Shown here: in pieces, positions 28,820 through 38,074 of the stretch
How positions within the stretch are numbered: the stretch's first letter is position 1
How the letters are laid out: every line of letters starts with the position of its first letter
Origin: CAVWXT01 sp963759115
Lineage (GTDB): Bacteria > Planctomycetota > Planctomycetia > Pirellulales > Thermoguttaceae
Direction of reading: 5' to 3'
Assembly (NCBI GenBank): GCA_963759115.1
Contig: CAVWXT010000005.1
Span: forward strand, 2,776,608-2,840,607
DNA length: 64,000 nt
Position numbers and translations under genes: made by a program
Notes under the pieces: model-generated
Seen by the model: the letters and a program-made list of their open reading frames with translations, nothing else
What the model was told of the DNA's origin: nothing
The model's database searches: none

Positions 28820-28952
28820 CATCAACTCGTGGATCCCAGGCGACGCTCGGGTCGCACCCCTGCGTTGCCCTATCCTCCGCCTGAGACAAAATCATTGTAA
28901 CAACCAAAAAACACGTAAGCCACCCCTTGACCGGCGAAAGCGTTTCAGGGAA

Positions 28953-29803
28953 GGGTGCATCCCAGGGAATAGATGTCGGCTCGGTGGTCGGCACGCCGGG
29001 TGTTCATCGCTTGCTCGGGAGCCATGTAGTCCACGGTTCCCAGGACGCATCCGGTCTTGGTCAGGTCGTCGCCGGCTTGCTCGGGCAGCGGCGTGAACCG
29101 GGCGATGCCGAGATCGAGCATCTTCACCGTCCCGTCATGGTCGAGGATGAGGTTCGACGGCTTGATGTCCCGATGGACGACCCCTTGGGCATGGGCGTAT
29201 TCCAGTCCCCGAGCCGCCTGGAGGATGCAGTCCAGCGCCTGCTCGACCGGGAACGTCCCGTGCTCCTTGACAAGCCGTGCAAGGTCCTCGCCGTCGACCA
29301 GGTCCATGACGTAGAAGTGCGTGCCGTCCGCCTCGCCCGCGTCGTGGACGGCGACGACGTTCGGGTGGGAGAGCCGGGCCAGCGCCTGGACTTCGCGGCG
29401 GAACCGCTCGACGGACTCCGGCGACCGGACGAGGGACTCGCGGCAGCAGCTTCACGGCGACCGTGCGGTTCATCTTGCGGTGGAGGGCCTTGAAGACCCG
29501 CCCCATCCCGCCGCCGCCAAGCTCCTCCAGCAGCGCGTACTCGCCGAGGGTCTGGTGCCTGTCCTTCTCCTCGGCGGTCAGGACGCCGGCTTCGCCGAGG
29601 GTCTCGTCCGCCACTTCGTCCGCCCGGCGGTTGAGCCAGTCGCCGCTCTTCAGCACCCGAGTCCACTCCCGTAGCCGTTCGGTGAGGTGCGGGCGCATCC
29701 CGGCACAGTCTCCTCCACGCTGGGCTCCTGCCCCTGCTCGCGCAGCTCCTCCCAGCGGTCGAGGAGGTCTCGGAACTGGTCGTCGTGTGGCGGTCATGGT
29801 CAT
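28953..29803 (-). pseudogene. Ser/Thr protein kinase, N-terminal part, with three frame breaks
   Basis: ATG 29803 overlaps the sigma-factor stop (ATGA). After MTMTAT the best reading is DDQFRDLLDRWEELREQG (next frame), then PHLTERLREWTRVLKSGDW and the glycine loop ALLEELGGGGMGRVFKAL with VAVKLLP (ATP-binding lysine), then, after a third change near 29440, ARLSHPNVVAVHDAGEAD, catalytic loop VVHRDIKPSNLIL, LDLGIARF (metal-binding DLG) and GTVDYMAPEQ, up to DIYSLGCT where the IS lies. All Hanks-type motifs are present. The frame changes near 29785, 29700 and 29440 are single-base in nature and could be assembly errors; the IS insertion is not. Confidence 0.8.
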
Positions 29804-30424
29804 TCAGCGGGCAACGGTTCGCCGAGGCGAGCCTTCTGGAGCCGGTAGCGTGCGTCCTGCCATCGTCGGCGGACGGTCCTCGCCGTCACGCCCAGCACCT
29901 CGGCTGCCTCCTCTTGCGTCATCTGCTCGTACCAGAGCAAGGTTGAACACTTCCCTCTCCTCCTCGGGCAACACCTCGACCTGCTCGTGGAACTCCGTCC
30001 ATTCGGCGAGGTTCGAGGGCTCGCCCGACGAGTCCGCCCGTTCGTACCTCGGCGGCGATTCGCCGTCCGGGCTCCTCGCCGCCGTGTCGTGACGGCTGCC
30101 CAGCCCTTCGGGTCCGCAGTACCGGCGGGCAAGGTCGATGAGGACTCGCCGGATCTGGGTCGCCGCCAGGTTGTAGAAGTGCCGCGGGGACTCGGGCTGG
30201 ACGGTCGCCAAGGCTCGGTGGAGCCGGGTGACCGCCTCCACGAACACGTCGTCGGTCTCCTCCCAGCGGTGAACCTTGGGGTAGCGTCGGAGCATCTTCC
30301 TCGCCAGACCGCGAAGCCGCTCGCAGGCGTGCTCGACGAGCCGCTGGCGTGCGGTCTGGTCGCCCGACCGCATGAGGTCGAGCAGTCCGTCGAGCTGCGC
30401 CGTGTGGTCGAGGGGCTCTTGCAT
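29800..30424 (-). CDS. ECF-type RNA polymerase sigma factor (Planctomycetes group), one frameshift
   Basis: MQEPLDHTAQLDGLLDLMRS, then RQRLVEHACERLRGLARKML (region 2) and WEETDDVFVEAVTRLHRAL with FYNLAATQIRRVLIDLARR are typical of planctomycete ECF factors. Near 29940 the frame changes; the continuation LWYEQMTQEEAAEVLGVTAR is the region 4 helix-turn-helix, ending LGEPLPAE and a stop at 29800-29802. The next gene, a Ser/Thr kinase, starts inside this stop. Sigma-kinase pairs of this kind are common in Planctomycetes and suggest that the kinase controls, or is controlled by, the sigma factor. Confidence 0.82.
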
Positions 30425-30526
30425 CGGGGCGAAGGAAGAAGGCGGTGACGGACTCGGTTCACCACCATCCTACCTTCCCCACTCGGGTACAGCAATTCGG
30501 TGCTGGTTCGCATTCTTCGCCGTCCC

Positions 30527-31600
30527 CTACTTGTGCCGTCCGTGACCGGATCGTGCCTGGGTGACATGGTGGACGTGGGGCTGTGCGCGGGCGGCGTGCT
30601 GTGGATGCGGCGTTGCATGAGCCTTCGCATGGACGTTCGGACGAGCCGCCGGCTTGGGATGGGCGTGCGCTACGGCACGGGGCTGGGAGCGGCTTGCCTT
30701 CTTCGCTCCGCCGAACGCATGTGCGGCGGCACGGTTTCTCGCCACGGCTCCGGGGTCGCGGGGCTTCGGGGTGCCGTGCCGGGCAAGGCCGTTCGGAGCA
30801 TGGTTCGCTACTGGCGAAGGGTTCCGGTGCCCCGACATCGACAGAGGCTTGTGGCTCGTGGTCGCCGCGCCCTTCTGCCCGGCGGCACGCTGCGGATGTC
30901 GTGTTCCCGTAACGACTGGGCTGGAGCGAGATCCGTGGTGTCCGATCCGCCCGATGTTGTTGCGGACGTACGCCCTGCTGTTCCAGAAGTTGTAGCGGCT
31001 GCCACGGTCGTAGAAGGCGCGGTAGACCGGGACGGCGTACGCGCCGCAGTAGTCCGCCGAGAAGACCGGCCCGACGTAGCAGCCTCCGTCGTAGTACCAG
31101 TCGGGGACGGCGTACTGGTTGTAGGCGCACCATCCGGGGACGGAGGCGTAGGCGAACTGGCACAAGGTCTCGCATCCGGGGCTAACGGTCGCCACCTCGG
31201 CGTAGGTCTGCTGGATCTGGTCGTTGAGCCGCGTCAGCAGGTCGGCGACTTGCGCCTTCGCCTGGGCGACCGCCTCGTCGCTCTCGGTCTGCTGGACGGC
31301 GTAGAGCTTCGCGTCCTGCTCGGTCTTCTCGCGCGTAAGGCAGTAGAAACGGGCGAACAGGACGACCTGGTCGTCGGTCAGGGCGTTGACGAGGGTGACC
31401 GTCCGGGCGATGTCGTCGCCCGTGAAGCTGCCGACGCTCTGCATGTCAGTGACGAGGTGGCTGAGCAGCCACGCCCGCTGCTGGGGAGTGGTCTGTGGCG
31501 GCTGGTCGATGGCGAGCGCCGTCCCCGCTACGAGGAAGACCGCCAAGAGCAGGAAGGCGACCCGTGCGGGGGTTCTTGGGATTCGGATGGTCGGGTTCAT
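30527..31600 (-). CDS. Secreted protein with a conserved N-domain and a histidine/arginine-rich tail (paralogue A)
   Basis: 357 residues from ATG 31600, where a signal peptide (TPARVAFLLLAVFLVAGTALA) begins. Then come PQQRAWLLSHLVTDMQSVGS, ALTDDQVVLFARFYCLTREK, a coiled segment AQAKAQVADLLTRLNDQI, and a tyrosine/cysteine-rich block SVPGWCAYNQYAVPDWYYDG. The last 150 residues are low complexity, rich in His, Arg, Ala and Pro. The same order occurs in the gene at 33631-35194 in opposite orientation. Unknown function; the sequence suggests an exported protein with a polycationic tail. Confidence 0.75.
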   Translation of the reverse strand: MNPTIRIPRTPARVAFLLLAVFLVAGTALAIDQPPQTTPQQRAWLLSHLVTDMQSVGSFTGDDIARTVTLVNALTDDQVVLFARFYCLTREKTEQDAKLYAVQQTESDEAVAQAKAQVADLLTRLNDQIQQTYAEVATVSPGCETLCQFAYASVPGWCAYNQYAVPDWYYDGGCYVGPVFSADYCGAYAVPVYRAFYDRGSRYNFWNSRAYVRNNIGRIGHHGSRSSPVVTGTRHPQRAAGQKGAATTSHKPLSMSGHRNPSPVANHAPNGLARHGTPKPRDPGAVARNRAAAHAFGGAKKASRSQPRAVAHAHPKPAARPNVHAKAHATPHPQHAARAQPHVHHVTQARSGHGRHK

Positions 31601-31833
31601 GTCGCATCTCCTTACGTCATGGCAGGTTGTGTTGCGCGTCGGGGGAGGCAGCTTCGTCCCTCCACCTCTTGCTTGCGGAAGCGACGGTACGGTGCGGACA
31701 AGGATTCCGGGCTTTTTTCCCGAATCCTTGTCCGCGCCTCGCCCGCAGTTACGCACAGGGTATATGGACAGCGGACGGTGGCGAACGGCTTCCAAGTCGG
31801 TCAGCGATGGTGAACCCCTGTCAAAAACGGGGG

Positions 31834-32067
31834 CTAAGCCTGCCGAGGCAGCTTGATGTCCGGCATGAGTTGAGAAGGCTGAACCCGAAGCGCGACAGCG
31901 AGCCGCTCGATCGTCTCCAGCCGCACGGAGCGCTGCCCCCGCTCGATCAAGGAGATATGCGTTCGGTGGAGGTGGGCAGCGTCAGCCAGATCCTCCTGAG
32001 ACAGCCCTTGCTGCTCTCGAAGGTCTCTTACGACCTTCCCAAATTGTCGTGCGAAGCCAGATGTCAT
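31834..32067 (-). CDS. XRE-family helix-turn-helix regulator
   Basis: 77 residues from ATG 32067 (MTSGFARQFGKVVRDLREQQ); an in-frame ATG at 32112 is possible. LSQEDLADAAHLHRTHISLI is the helix-turn-helix, followed by ERGQRSVRLETIERLAVAL, all standard for the cro/C1 fold. It is a free-standing DNA-binding domain, as in phage repressors, restriction controllers or small regulators. It lies between a secreted-protein gene and a GH26-like gene; its target is unknown. Confidence 0.85.
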   Translation of the reverse strand: MTSGFARQFGKVVRDLREQQGLSQEDLADAAHLHRTHISLIERGQRSVRLETIERLAVALRVQPSQLMPDIKLPRQA

Positions 32068-32193
32068 AACTTGACAACAATCTGGCAAAACAGACAATAA
32101 TGCCACAGACAAAGCGCAACATTACCGCCTGAATCTTCCCGGATCTGCAAGAGCACGTCCTCCAAGAGGCACTCCCGAGAGCGAAGGCTTCCG

Positions 32194-33561
32194 ATGTTCC
32201 CGCTCCCATCCCGTCCACGGAACCACTCGCTGTCAGCGCACCGCTGTGACCTGAGGGATTGCTCTGAGGCGACCGCAACAGGCAACCGTTTGTTGTTGCT
32301 TACGGGGCTGCTCTTGCTCTCCGCCTCGGCGATGGCTGCCGAGCCGGCGGGACGAAAGACCGGCAAGTATCCCCTGATCGCCGGGACGTGGTGGGAACGG
32401 CAGGAGAAGGACATCCTCGTCAACATCGCCCAGCGTCAAGACAAGTTCGTCGCCGCCTGCACCTACCGGAACGAAGCGAACGTCGAAGTTCACTGGCGAG
32501 CCGAGGGGACGGTCACCGAGGACGGTGACATCACGGCAAGCCTAGTCCATACGAGACCGGACGGCTACAAGCCCCAGACGCGGACGGCGAAGCTCGGCCC
32601 GGACGGCAGGACGATTCGAGGGCACGCTGCGTGGGACGACGGCGGGCACGACTTCGCTTGGACGCTGAAGGAGCCGTCCGGCGCGAGCAGGTCGCTCGAC
32701 CGCCAAGCCTTCGTCCCGCCGGACGGCAAGTGCCTGCTCGTGGTGGGCCAGGACAACAAGAGCGTCGACGACTACGTCGCAGCGACAGGGGTCGTGCCAG
32801 GCGGGGTTATGGTCTACACGGGAGTCCACGACTTCGGCAACGTCGCCGACTTCGACCGCCTGCTCCGCAAGTATCCCCGCTGCGCCTTCCAGGTCGGGCT
32901 CTACATGGTCGGTTCGCTCGACCGGGTAATCGGCGGCGAGTGCGACGGAAATATCATACGGCTGGGCGAGTGGATCAAGTCCTCCCGCCGCCCAGTCTAC
33001 CTCCGCGTCGGCTACGAGTTCGACTTCCCGGCAAACAAGTACGATCCCGGCAAGTACGTCGAGGCGTATCGGCACGTCCACGACAAGCTCGACGACCAAG
33101 GCGTCACCGACGTCGCCTACGTCTGGCACTCCTTCGCCGCCGGGTCGGCGCGGATCGAGGACTGGTATCCGGGGGACGAATACGTGGACTGGGTCGCCGT
33201 CTCCTTCTTCGCCCAGCCGGTCGAGAGGATAGTCCCGGTCGCCGAGTACGCCAAGCGGCACGGCAAGCCCCTGATGATCGCCGAGTCCACGCCGTACGGC
33301 TTGGGGACGGGAAAGGGGCAGGAGTCGTGGGACAAATGGTTCGTCCCGTGCTTCGGCTTCGTCGACAAATACGACGTGAAGGCGTTCTGTTACATCGACT
33401 GGGACTGGGAGTCGCAGCCGATGTTCAAGGGACAGGGCTGGGGCGACTGCCGGATCGAGGCGAACGACCTCGTGAAGGCGCGATGGATGGAGACCACGGG
33501 TTCCGATCGGTTCCTCAAGAACTCCCGGAGGCTGTACAGGCAACTGGGATACCGGGAGTAG
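32194..33561 (+). CDS. Secreted GH26-like (beta-mannanase-fold) protein with an N-terminal lipocalin-like module
   Basis: 455 residues. After about 30 leader residues a signal peptide NRLLLLTGLLLLSASAMA is seen, so translation may begin inside. Residues about 55-165 (KYPLIAGTWWERQEKDILVN to TRTAKLGPDGRTIRGH) repeat the last domain of the kinase at 25750. From about 190 there is a TIM barrel like GH26: VMVYTGVHDFGNVADF, PVYLRVGYEFDFPANKYD (glutamate about 275, acid position) and KPLMIAESTPYGLG (glutamate about 364, nucleophile position). It ends WMETTGSDRFLKNSRRLYRQ, a tail repeated in the remnant at 37.2 kb. Probable exported glycosidase. Confidence 0.72.
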   Translation: MFPLPSRPRNHSLSAHRCDLRDCSEATATGNRLLLLTGLLLLSASAMAAEPAGRKTGKYPLIAGTWWERQEKDILVNIAQRQDKFVAACTYRNEANVEVHWRAEGTVTEDGDITASLVHTRPDGYKPQTRTAKLGPDGRTIRGHAAWDDGGHDFAWTLKEPSGASRSLDRQAFVPPDGKCLLVVGQDNKSVDDYVAATGVVPGGVMVYTGVHDFGNVADFDRLLRKYPRCAFQVGLYMVGSLDRVIGGECDGNIIRLGEWIKSSRRPVYLRVGYEFDFPANKYDPGKYVEAYRHVHDKLDDQGVTDVAYVWHSFAAGSARIEDWYPGDEYVDWVAVSFFAQPVERIVPVAEYAKRHGKPLMIAESTPYGLGTGKGQESWDKWFVPCFGFVDKYDVKAFCYIDWDWESQPMFKGQGWGDCRIEANDLVKARWMETTGSDRFLKNSRRLYRQLGYRE

Positions 33562-33630
33562 CGGCTGAACAGGTAACGAATTCAAGACACGTCAGGCAGT
33601 TATGCACCACTTCCTTGGGAGGATTGACCC

Positions 33631-35194
33631 ATGAATGCGAGGTCTGTCGCCACCTTGCTGGTCGTAGCGTTCCTGCTGGTCAGCGCGTCGTCGTCCGCTG
33701 CCGAGATGCGGAAATGGACTCGCGCGAACGGCAGGCAGTTCGATGCGGAGTTCGTCAAAAGGGAGGGGGCGGAAGTCACGCTCCGGAATCCGGACGGCAC
33801 CAAGATGACCGTGCGGATGAGGAACTTGAGCGACGAGGACCGGAAGTACGTCGAGCAACACACCAAGCCTGGCGAGAAGGGAGGCGGGAACAGGAACGCA
33901 GGCAACGAGCAGCCAGGCGTCGAGATGCGGAAATGGACTCGCCCGAACGGCGGGCAGTTCGAGGCTGAGTTCGTCAAGAGGGAGGGACCAGAAGTCACGC
34001 TTCGCAAGTCAGACGGCACTGATATGACTGTCCGGATGCCAAGGCTCAGCGACGAGGATCGTGCGTACGTGAGGCAGCTCGTCAGGGGAGCGACATCTCC
34101 GGAGATGACCCCGCATACGCCTGTGTCCGAGACTCCCGACCAGCCCCCCGCCGATACCGGCCAGCAACGGGGATGGCTCCGGGACCATCTGCTCGCCGAC
34201 ATGCAGAATCTCGGCACCTTTGACGGTGACGCGACTGCCAAAGTGTCGTCCAGCGTCACGAGCCTGACCGACGACCAAGTCGCCTTGCTCTGCCAGAACT
34301 ACTTCCTTACGAGAAGCAAGGCTGAGCAGGATGCCTACATCTATTCTCTCCAACAGCAGGGCTACTCCGGCGAGCAACTCAAGGCGGCGAAGGCTGGCGT
34401 CGCCGACCTGCTGACGGAAATGCAGAACCAGGGCGATGCCTGCTACAGCCAGATTCAGACCATGGGAGAGCCTGTCCAGTACCTTGCCCAGGTCGCGTAT
34501 GCGTCGATCCCCGGGTGGTGCGCTTCCGCACAATGCTACGTTCCTGACTGGTATTACGGCAACGGCAGCTTCATCGGCCCCTATTATAACGCCGGGTATT
34601 GTGGCGTGTGGGCAGCGCCCGTCTGCCGCGCTTACTACGACCACGGCAGCCGCTTCTACAAGACCTACCACAGATTTGGCGACCGTTTCTACCAGAGACA
34701 TAGCGCCCAGCTCGCGCTGCGGTCTGCCAAGTACTTCCATGAGCATGATTACCGCCGGTCACTGGCACACGATCGCCTTCTCAGTGCATCCTCCCGCCTG
34801 CGTCAAGCAGGGCAGCATGATGCTCGTTTGTCCCATGCCTCCGAGCACAGCAAAGCTGCCCAAAATTTGACGCACGGCAAGGGCGAGGAAAAGGTGGCAC
34901 GCGGCAAGGCTGGCGAAAATGTGGCGCACGGCAAGGCCGTTGCGAAGCCTGAACACAAGGCACAGGAGAACCAAGAAAGGGAGGACGACGCCTGGCTCGA
35001 AAAGCCCAATGAAAGGCAAAGCAACCAAGGGGGCTCGTCCGACCCATCAGGAAAGACAAGTGAAGGCCAAGACGCAGAAGCCTGTCAACAAGGCGACGAA
35101 GGCAAGCACGACCAGGGCGAGCGCGGCACGCCATAAACCAGCACAGCAGCCCAAGAGTCAGCCGAAGCCTTCCACGGCAACGCACAAACACTAG
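33631..35194 (+). CDS. Secreted double-SHD1 protein with conserved middle domain and basic tail (paralogue B), frameshifted near the end
   Basis: Signal peptide, then two SHD1-type repeats (MRKWTRANGRQFDAEFVKRE and, 73 residues on, MRKWTRPNGGQFEAEFVKRE, each ending LSDEDR-Y). The middle DTGQQRGWLRDHLLADMQNL, LTDDQVALLCQNYFLTRSK and SIPGWCASAQCYVPDWYYG matches paralogue A. Near 34970 the frame changes: the main frame ends at 35136 with Gln/Glu-rich sequence, but the other frame gives a lysine/alanine-rich tail (KAKTQKPVNKATKASTTR) ending THKH at 35194, like the basic tail of paralogue A. SHD1 domains bind short peptides in eukaryotic Sla1; their planctomycete role is unknown. Confidence 0.75.
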
Positions 35195-35290
35195 AGGGCC
35201 GGAAGACGAGACTCGGCCTCAGGGTTATCCTTCTTGCATTGCGACGCGATTGAACCTGAAACGAACCGGAGTTCTGGGAGACCCCATATC

Positions 35291-37042
35291 ATGCAAGTCC
35301 TATCCAGATCACTCGGTGGCAGACCGCGGCTGGTAATGGCCGCCCTGCTGATGTTGCCGGTGGCATCGTGCAGTCGCCCCCCGGCGGAGCCCCGCCCGCT
35401 TCCTGCCGCCGTCAAGGCTTTCCAAGAGGGGCTTGAACATTACGACAACGGGGAACTCGATGCCGCCATTTCTGCCTTTGCCAAGGCGATCGAACTTGAT
35501 CCGAACTATCCCGAGGCGCTGCCTTAGCCGTGGCAAGGCGTATTACGACCAGGACAATCTGGAGCAAGCGGTCGAGGATTTAACGGAGGCGATCCGGCTC
35601 GATCCGAGCAACGCCGAGGCGTATCGTGTCCGGGGCATGGCTTAGTACGACCAGGACCAACTGGAAGAAGCGGTTGACGACCTGACGAAGGCGATCCGGC
35701 TCGATCCGAACGATGCCGAGGCATACCGTGTCCGTGGCAAGGCGTGCTACGACCAGGACGACCTGGAACAAGCGATTGAAGATTTGACGAAGGCGATACA
35801 GCTCGATCCCAACAGCGCCGACGCATACCGTGTCCGGGGTATGGCCTACTATGACCAAGGGCAACTGGGGGAGGCGGTTGGCGATTTGACGAAGGTGATT
35901 CAGCTTGATCCGGACGGGGCCGAGGCGTATCGTGTCCGGGGCAAGGCTTACTATGACCAATATCAACTGGAACAAGCGGTTGACGATCTAACGAAGGCGA
36001 TCCAGCCTCGATCCGAACGGCGCGGAGGCGTATCGTGTCCGGGGCAAGGCTTACTACGACCAGGATCGACTGGAGGAAGCGGTCGCCGACTTGACGAAGG
36101 TGATCCGGCTCGATCCGAAAAGCGCCGAGGCGTATTGTGTCCGCGGCGAGGCTTACTACTACCAAGGCGAATTGGACAAAGCCGTCGAAGATTTAACCAA
36201 TGCCGTTCGCCTGGCCCCGAAGAATGCCGGGGCCCATTGCGCTCTTGGCAAGGCTTATTACGACGAGAACGATACGACCAAGGCGATTGCGGAGCTGACC
36301 AGCGCGATCGAGCTTGACCGGAACAGCGTGGAGGTTTATTGCGCCCGGGGCAAGGCTTATTACGACCAGGACGATCTCAACGCGGCACTTGAAGACTTCA
36401 AGAGGGCACTCGGGGTCGATGAGAATCAGCGCCGAAGCCTGCTTCCTCATCGGCAAGGTCTACTACAAGCAGCACGATTACGATCCGGCAGTCACGAACC
36501 TGAGCCGTGCGATCGTGCTTGACCCGGAGAATACCCAGGCTTACTGTGCCCGAGGCAAGGCTTATTACGACCAGAACAAGCTGGACAAGGCGCTCGACGA
36601 CTTGAACATCGCAATCCAGCTCGATCGGGAAGACGGAGAATCCTGGCGCACTCGGGGTCTCGTTTGGCTCGAACGGGACGAATTCGGGAAAGCCCTCGAC
36701 GATTGCAACCAGGCGATCCACATAGACGACGAAGACGGCAAGGCGTACGCATGCCGGGGACGAGTGTACCTGGCCAAGGGAGAATTGGATAAGGCATTGG
36801 CTGACGGCGAGAAAGCCGTCCAGCTCGACCCCGAGGACGTCGCATCGCTTTGCACCCGCGGTCGGGTCTACGCTGCACAAAAGCAGTGGGAAAAGGCCAC
36901 CGCCGACTTCTCGGAGGCGATCCGGCTGGATTCGGGCTGTGTTGAAGCGTACGAGTACCGCGCCGCCGCCTACGAGGCTTCCGGGAATGACCGCGAAGCG
37001 AAAGCTGACGCCGCCAAAGCCAAGCAACTGAGATCCGACTGA
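35291..37042 (+). CDS. TPR lipoprotein with about 16 tandem repeats; broken by an amber codon and frameshifts
   Basis: MQVLSRSLGGRPRLVMAALL with lipobox VASC marks a lipoprotein. About sixteen 34-residue TPRs follow; the middle ones share KAYYDQ-LEQAVDDLTKAI and the 102-bp DNA units are strongly alike. The frame changes near 35522, 36005 and 36430, and TAG at 35643-35645 stands where neighbouring repeats have TAC (tyrosine). Repaired, the protein is about 580 residues. TPRs form superhelical scaffolds for protein binding. The repetitive DNA is prone to slippage and to assembly error. Confidence 0.8.
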
Positions 37043-37189
37043 CTGGTTCTGAGTGACCGGAACACAGTCCGTCGAACATTGGGGCTCTCGGCAAGGGGGA
37101 CTTGGGCGTGCCGGAACGTCGTGAACACGTCGATTTCCGTTCGCCGGAGGTCGATGATCCGTTTGCTGCTGCCGGTTGGATGATGAGGT

Positions 37190-37435
37190 TAGTGGGGCTT
37201 GGCGGGAAGCAAGGTCAAATTCGTGTGGAAAGGCTCGCAGCAGAGGGCGGTCTACTGGTACAGGAAGGCATGCCGCACCGGTCGAGCGAAAGAGCGGCAA
37301 GGACCCGCTCAAGGCCGCTGGCTGGAGACTGTCGGCTCAGAGCGGTTCCTCAAGAGTTCCGGGAGGCTCTACAAGAAGTTGGGGTACGGGGAGCAGAAGA
37401 CCGGCGATGAACGAGATTCTCGCATAACCGACTGA
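37190..37435 (+). pseudogene. Composite remnant: WWD/kinase-sensor module joined to a GH26-like tail
   Basis: A short frame reads AGSKVKFVWKGSQQRAVYWYR, like the module after the membrane span of the kinase, and then WLETVGSERFLKSSGRLYKK, like the last residues of the GH26-like gene at 32194. Both pieces lack the rest of their genes, so recombination between related genes and decay is the simplest reading. The preceding 150 bases after the TPR gene show nothing. Confidence 0.55.
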
Positions 37436-37456
37436 ACCCGAACGGAGGATACTGAG

Positions 37457-38074
37457 ATGGCGGCAGAATGGCACTACGGTCGAGAGGAGCCGAGCAACGG
37501 TCCCGTCTCGCTGGAGGAACTCAAGCATCTCGTGGCATCCGGGCAGGTGCAGCCGACCGACATGGTCTGGAAGTCGGGGATGTCCGAGTGGCTTCCGGCA
37601 GGGGAGGTCGAGCAGTTGTACCCGAAGCAGGGAACAGCCGACGAAGCGTCGGCGGCCGGACAGCGGCCATCCGTGCCGCCGGAGCGGCCCTCCGACGCGA
37701 CTCCTGCCTTACGTCGAAAGTCCTCGTCGTTGCGCACCGCAGCGGTCGGCCTTTCGGCGTTCTGCGTTGTCGGTCTCGTCGTCGCAGGCTCGTTCATGTT
37801 CTTCCGTTCCAGGCCCCTGACCGATCGCGTGCCTCCTGTGTCTCCTGAAACAGCGGAGAAGGGGGACGGCAAAAAGGTAACGGACAATCGCTCTGGGGCT
37901 GGTCCGGGATCTCCAGCCGTTAGGGCCGGGATTCGGAAGTGGACTCGCGCCACGGATGGGAAAGAGTTTGAAGCGGAGTTCGTGGACATCGAGCGTGAGT
38001 CCGCCGGGTACGACAATGTCAGGTTCAGGAAATCCAATGGAACCAAGATGTGGCTGCGGTTATCGAGGCTAAGC
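37457..38074 (+). pseudogene. GYF_2-TM-SHD1 protein, N-terminal part (split by an ISAzo13 element)
   Basis: GYF_2 domain at residues 4-58 (EWHYGREEPSNGPVSLEELK, then MVWKSGMSEWLPAGEV), linker rich in Pro/Ser/Arg, a membrane span VGLSAFCVVGLVVAGSFMFF at about 97-116, then an extracytoplasmic SHD1 domain IRKWTRATDGKEFEAEFVDI ending RLSRLS. The IS enters right after the codons for RLS. A ribosome site (CGGAGG) precedes ATG 37457. GYF domains bind proline-rich peptides in eukaryotes; proline-rich linkers in the neighbouring GYF proteins make mutual binding an attractive inference. Continues at 39392. Confidence 0.82.

Larger units (their letters stand above)
27330..28952. mobile_element. IS110-family (IS1111-type) insertion element inside the kinase gene
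   Basis: Subterminal inverted repeats ATGAAACGCT..CC near the left end and its complement GG..AGCGTTTCA near 28931-28947 frame a single transposase gene. GGG flanks the element at 27327-27329 and 28953-28955, and deleting the element with one GGG restores the kinase frame. The short subterminal repeats fit the IS1111 subgroup; exact ends are inferred from the host frame. The minus-strand terminator at 28793-28819 lies inside. Confidence 0.8.

Noticed and set aside
35525..36500. CRISPR-like array from regularly spaced repeats
   Set aside because: The 102-base period equals three times 34 codons and the repeats translate to TPR units; there are no unique spacers.
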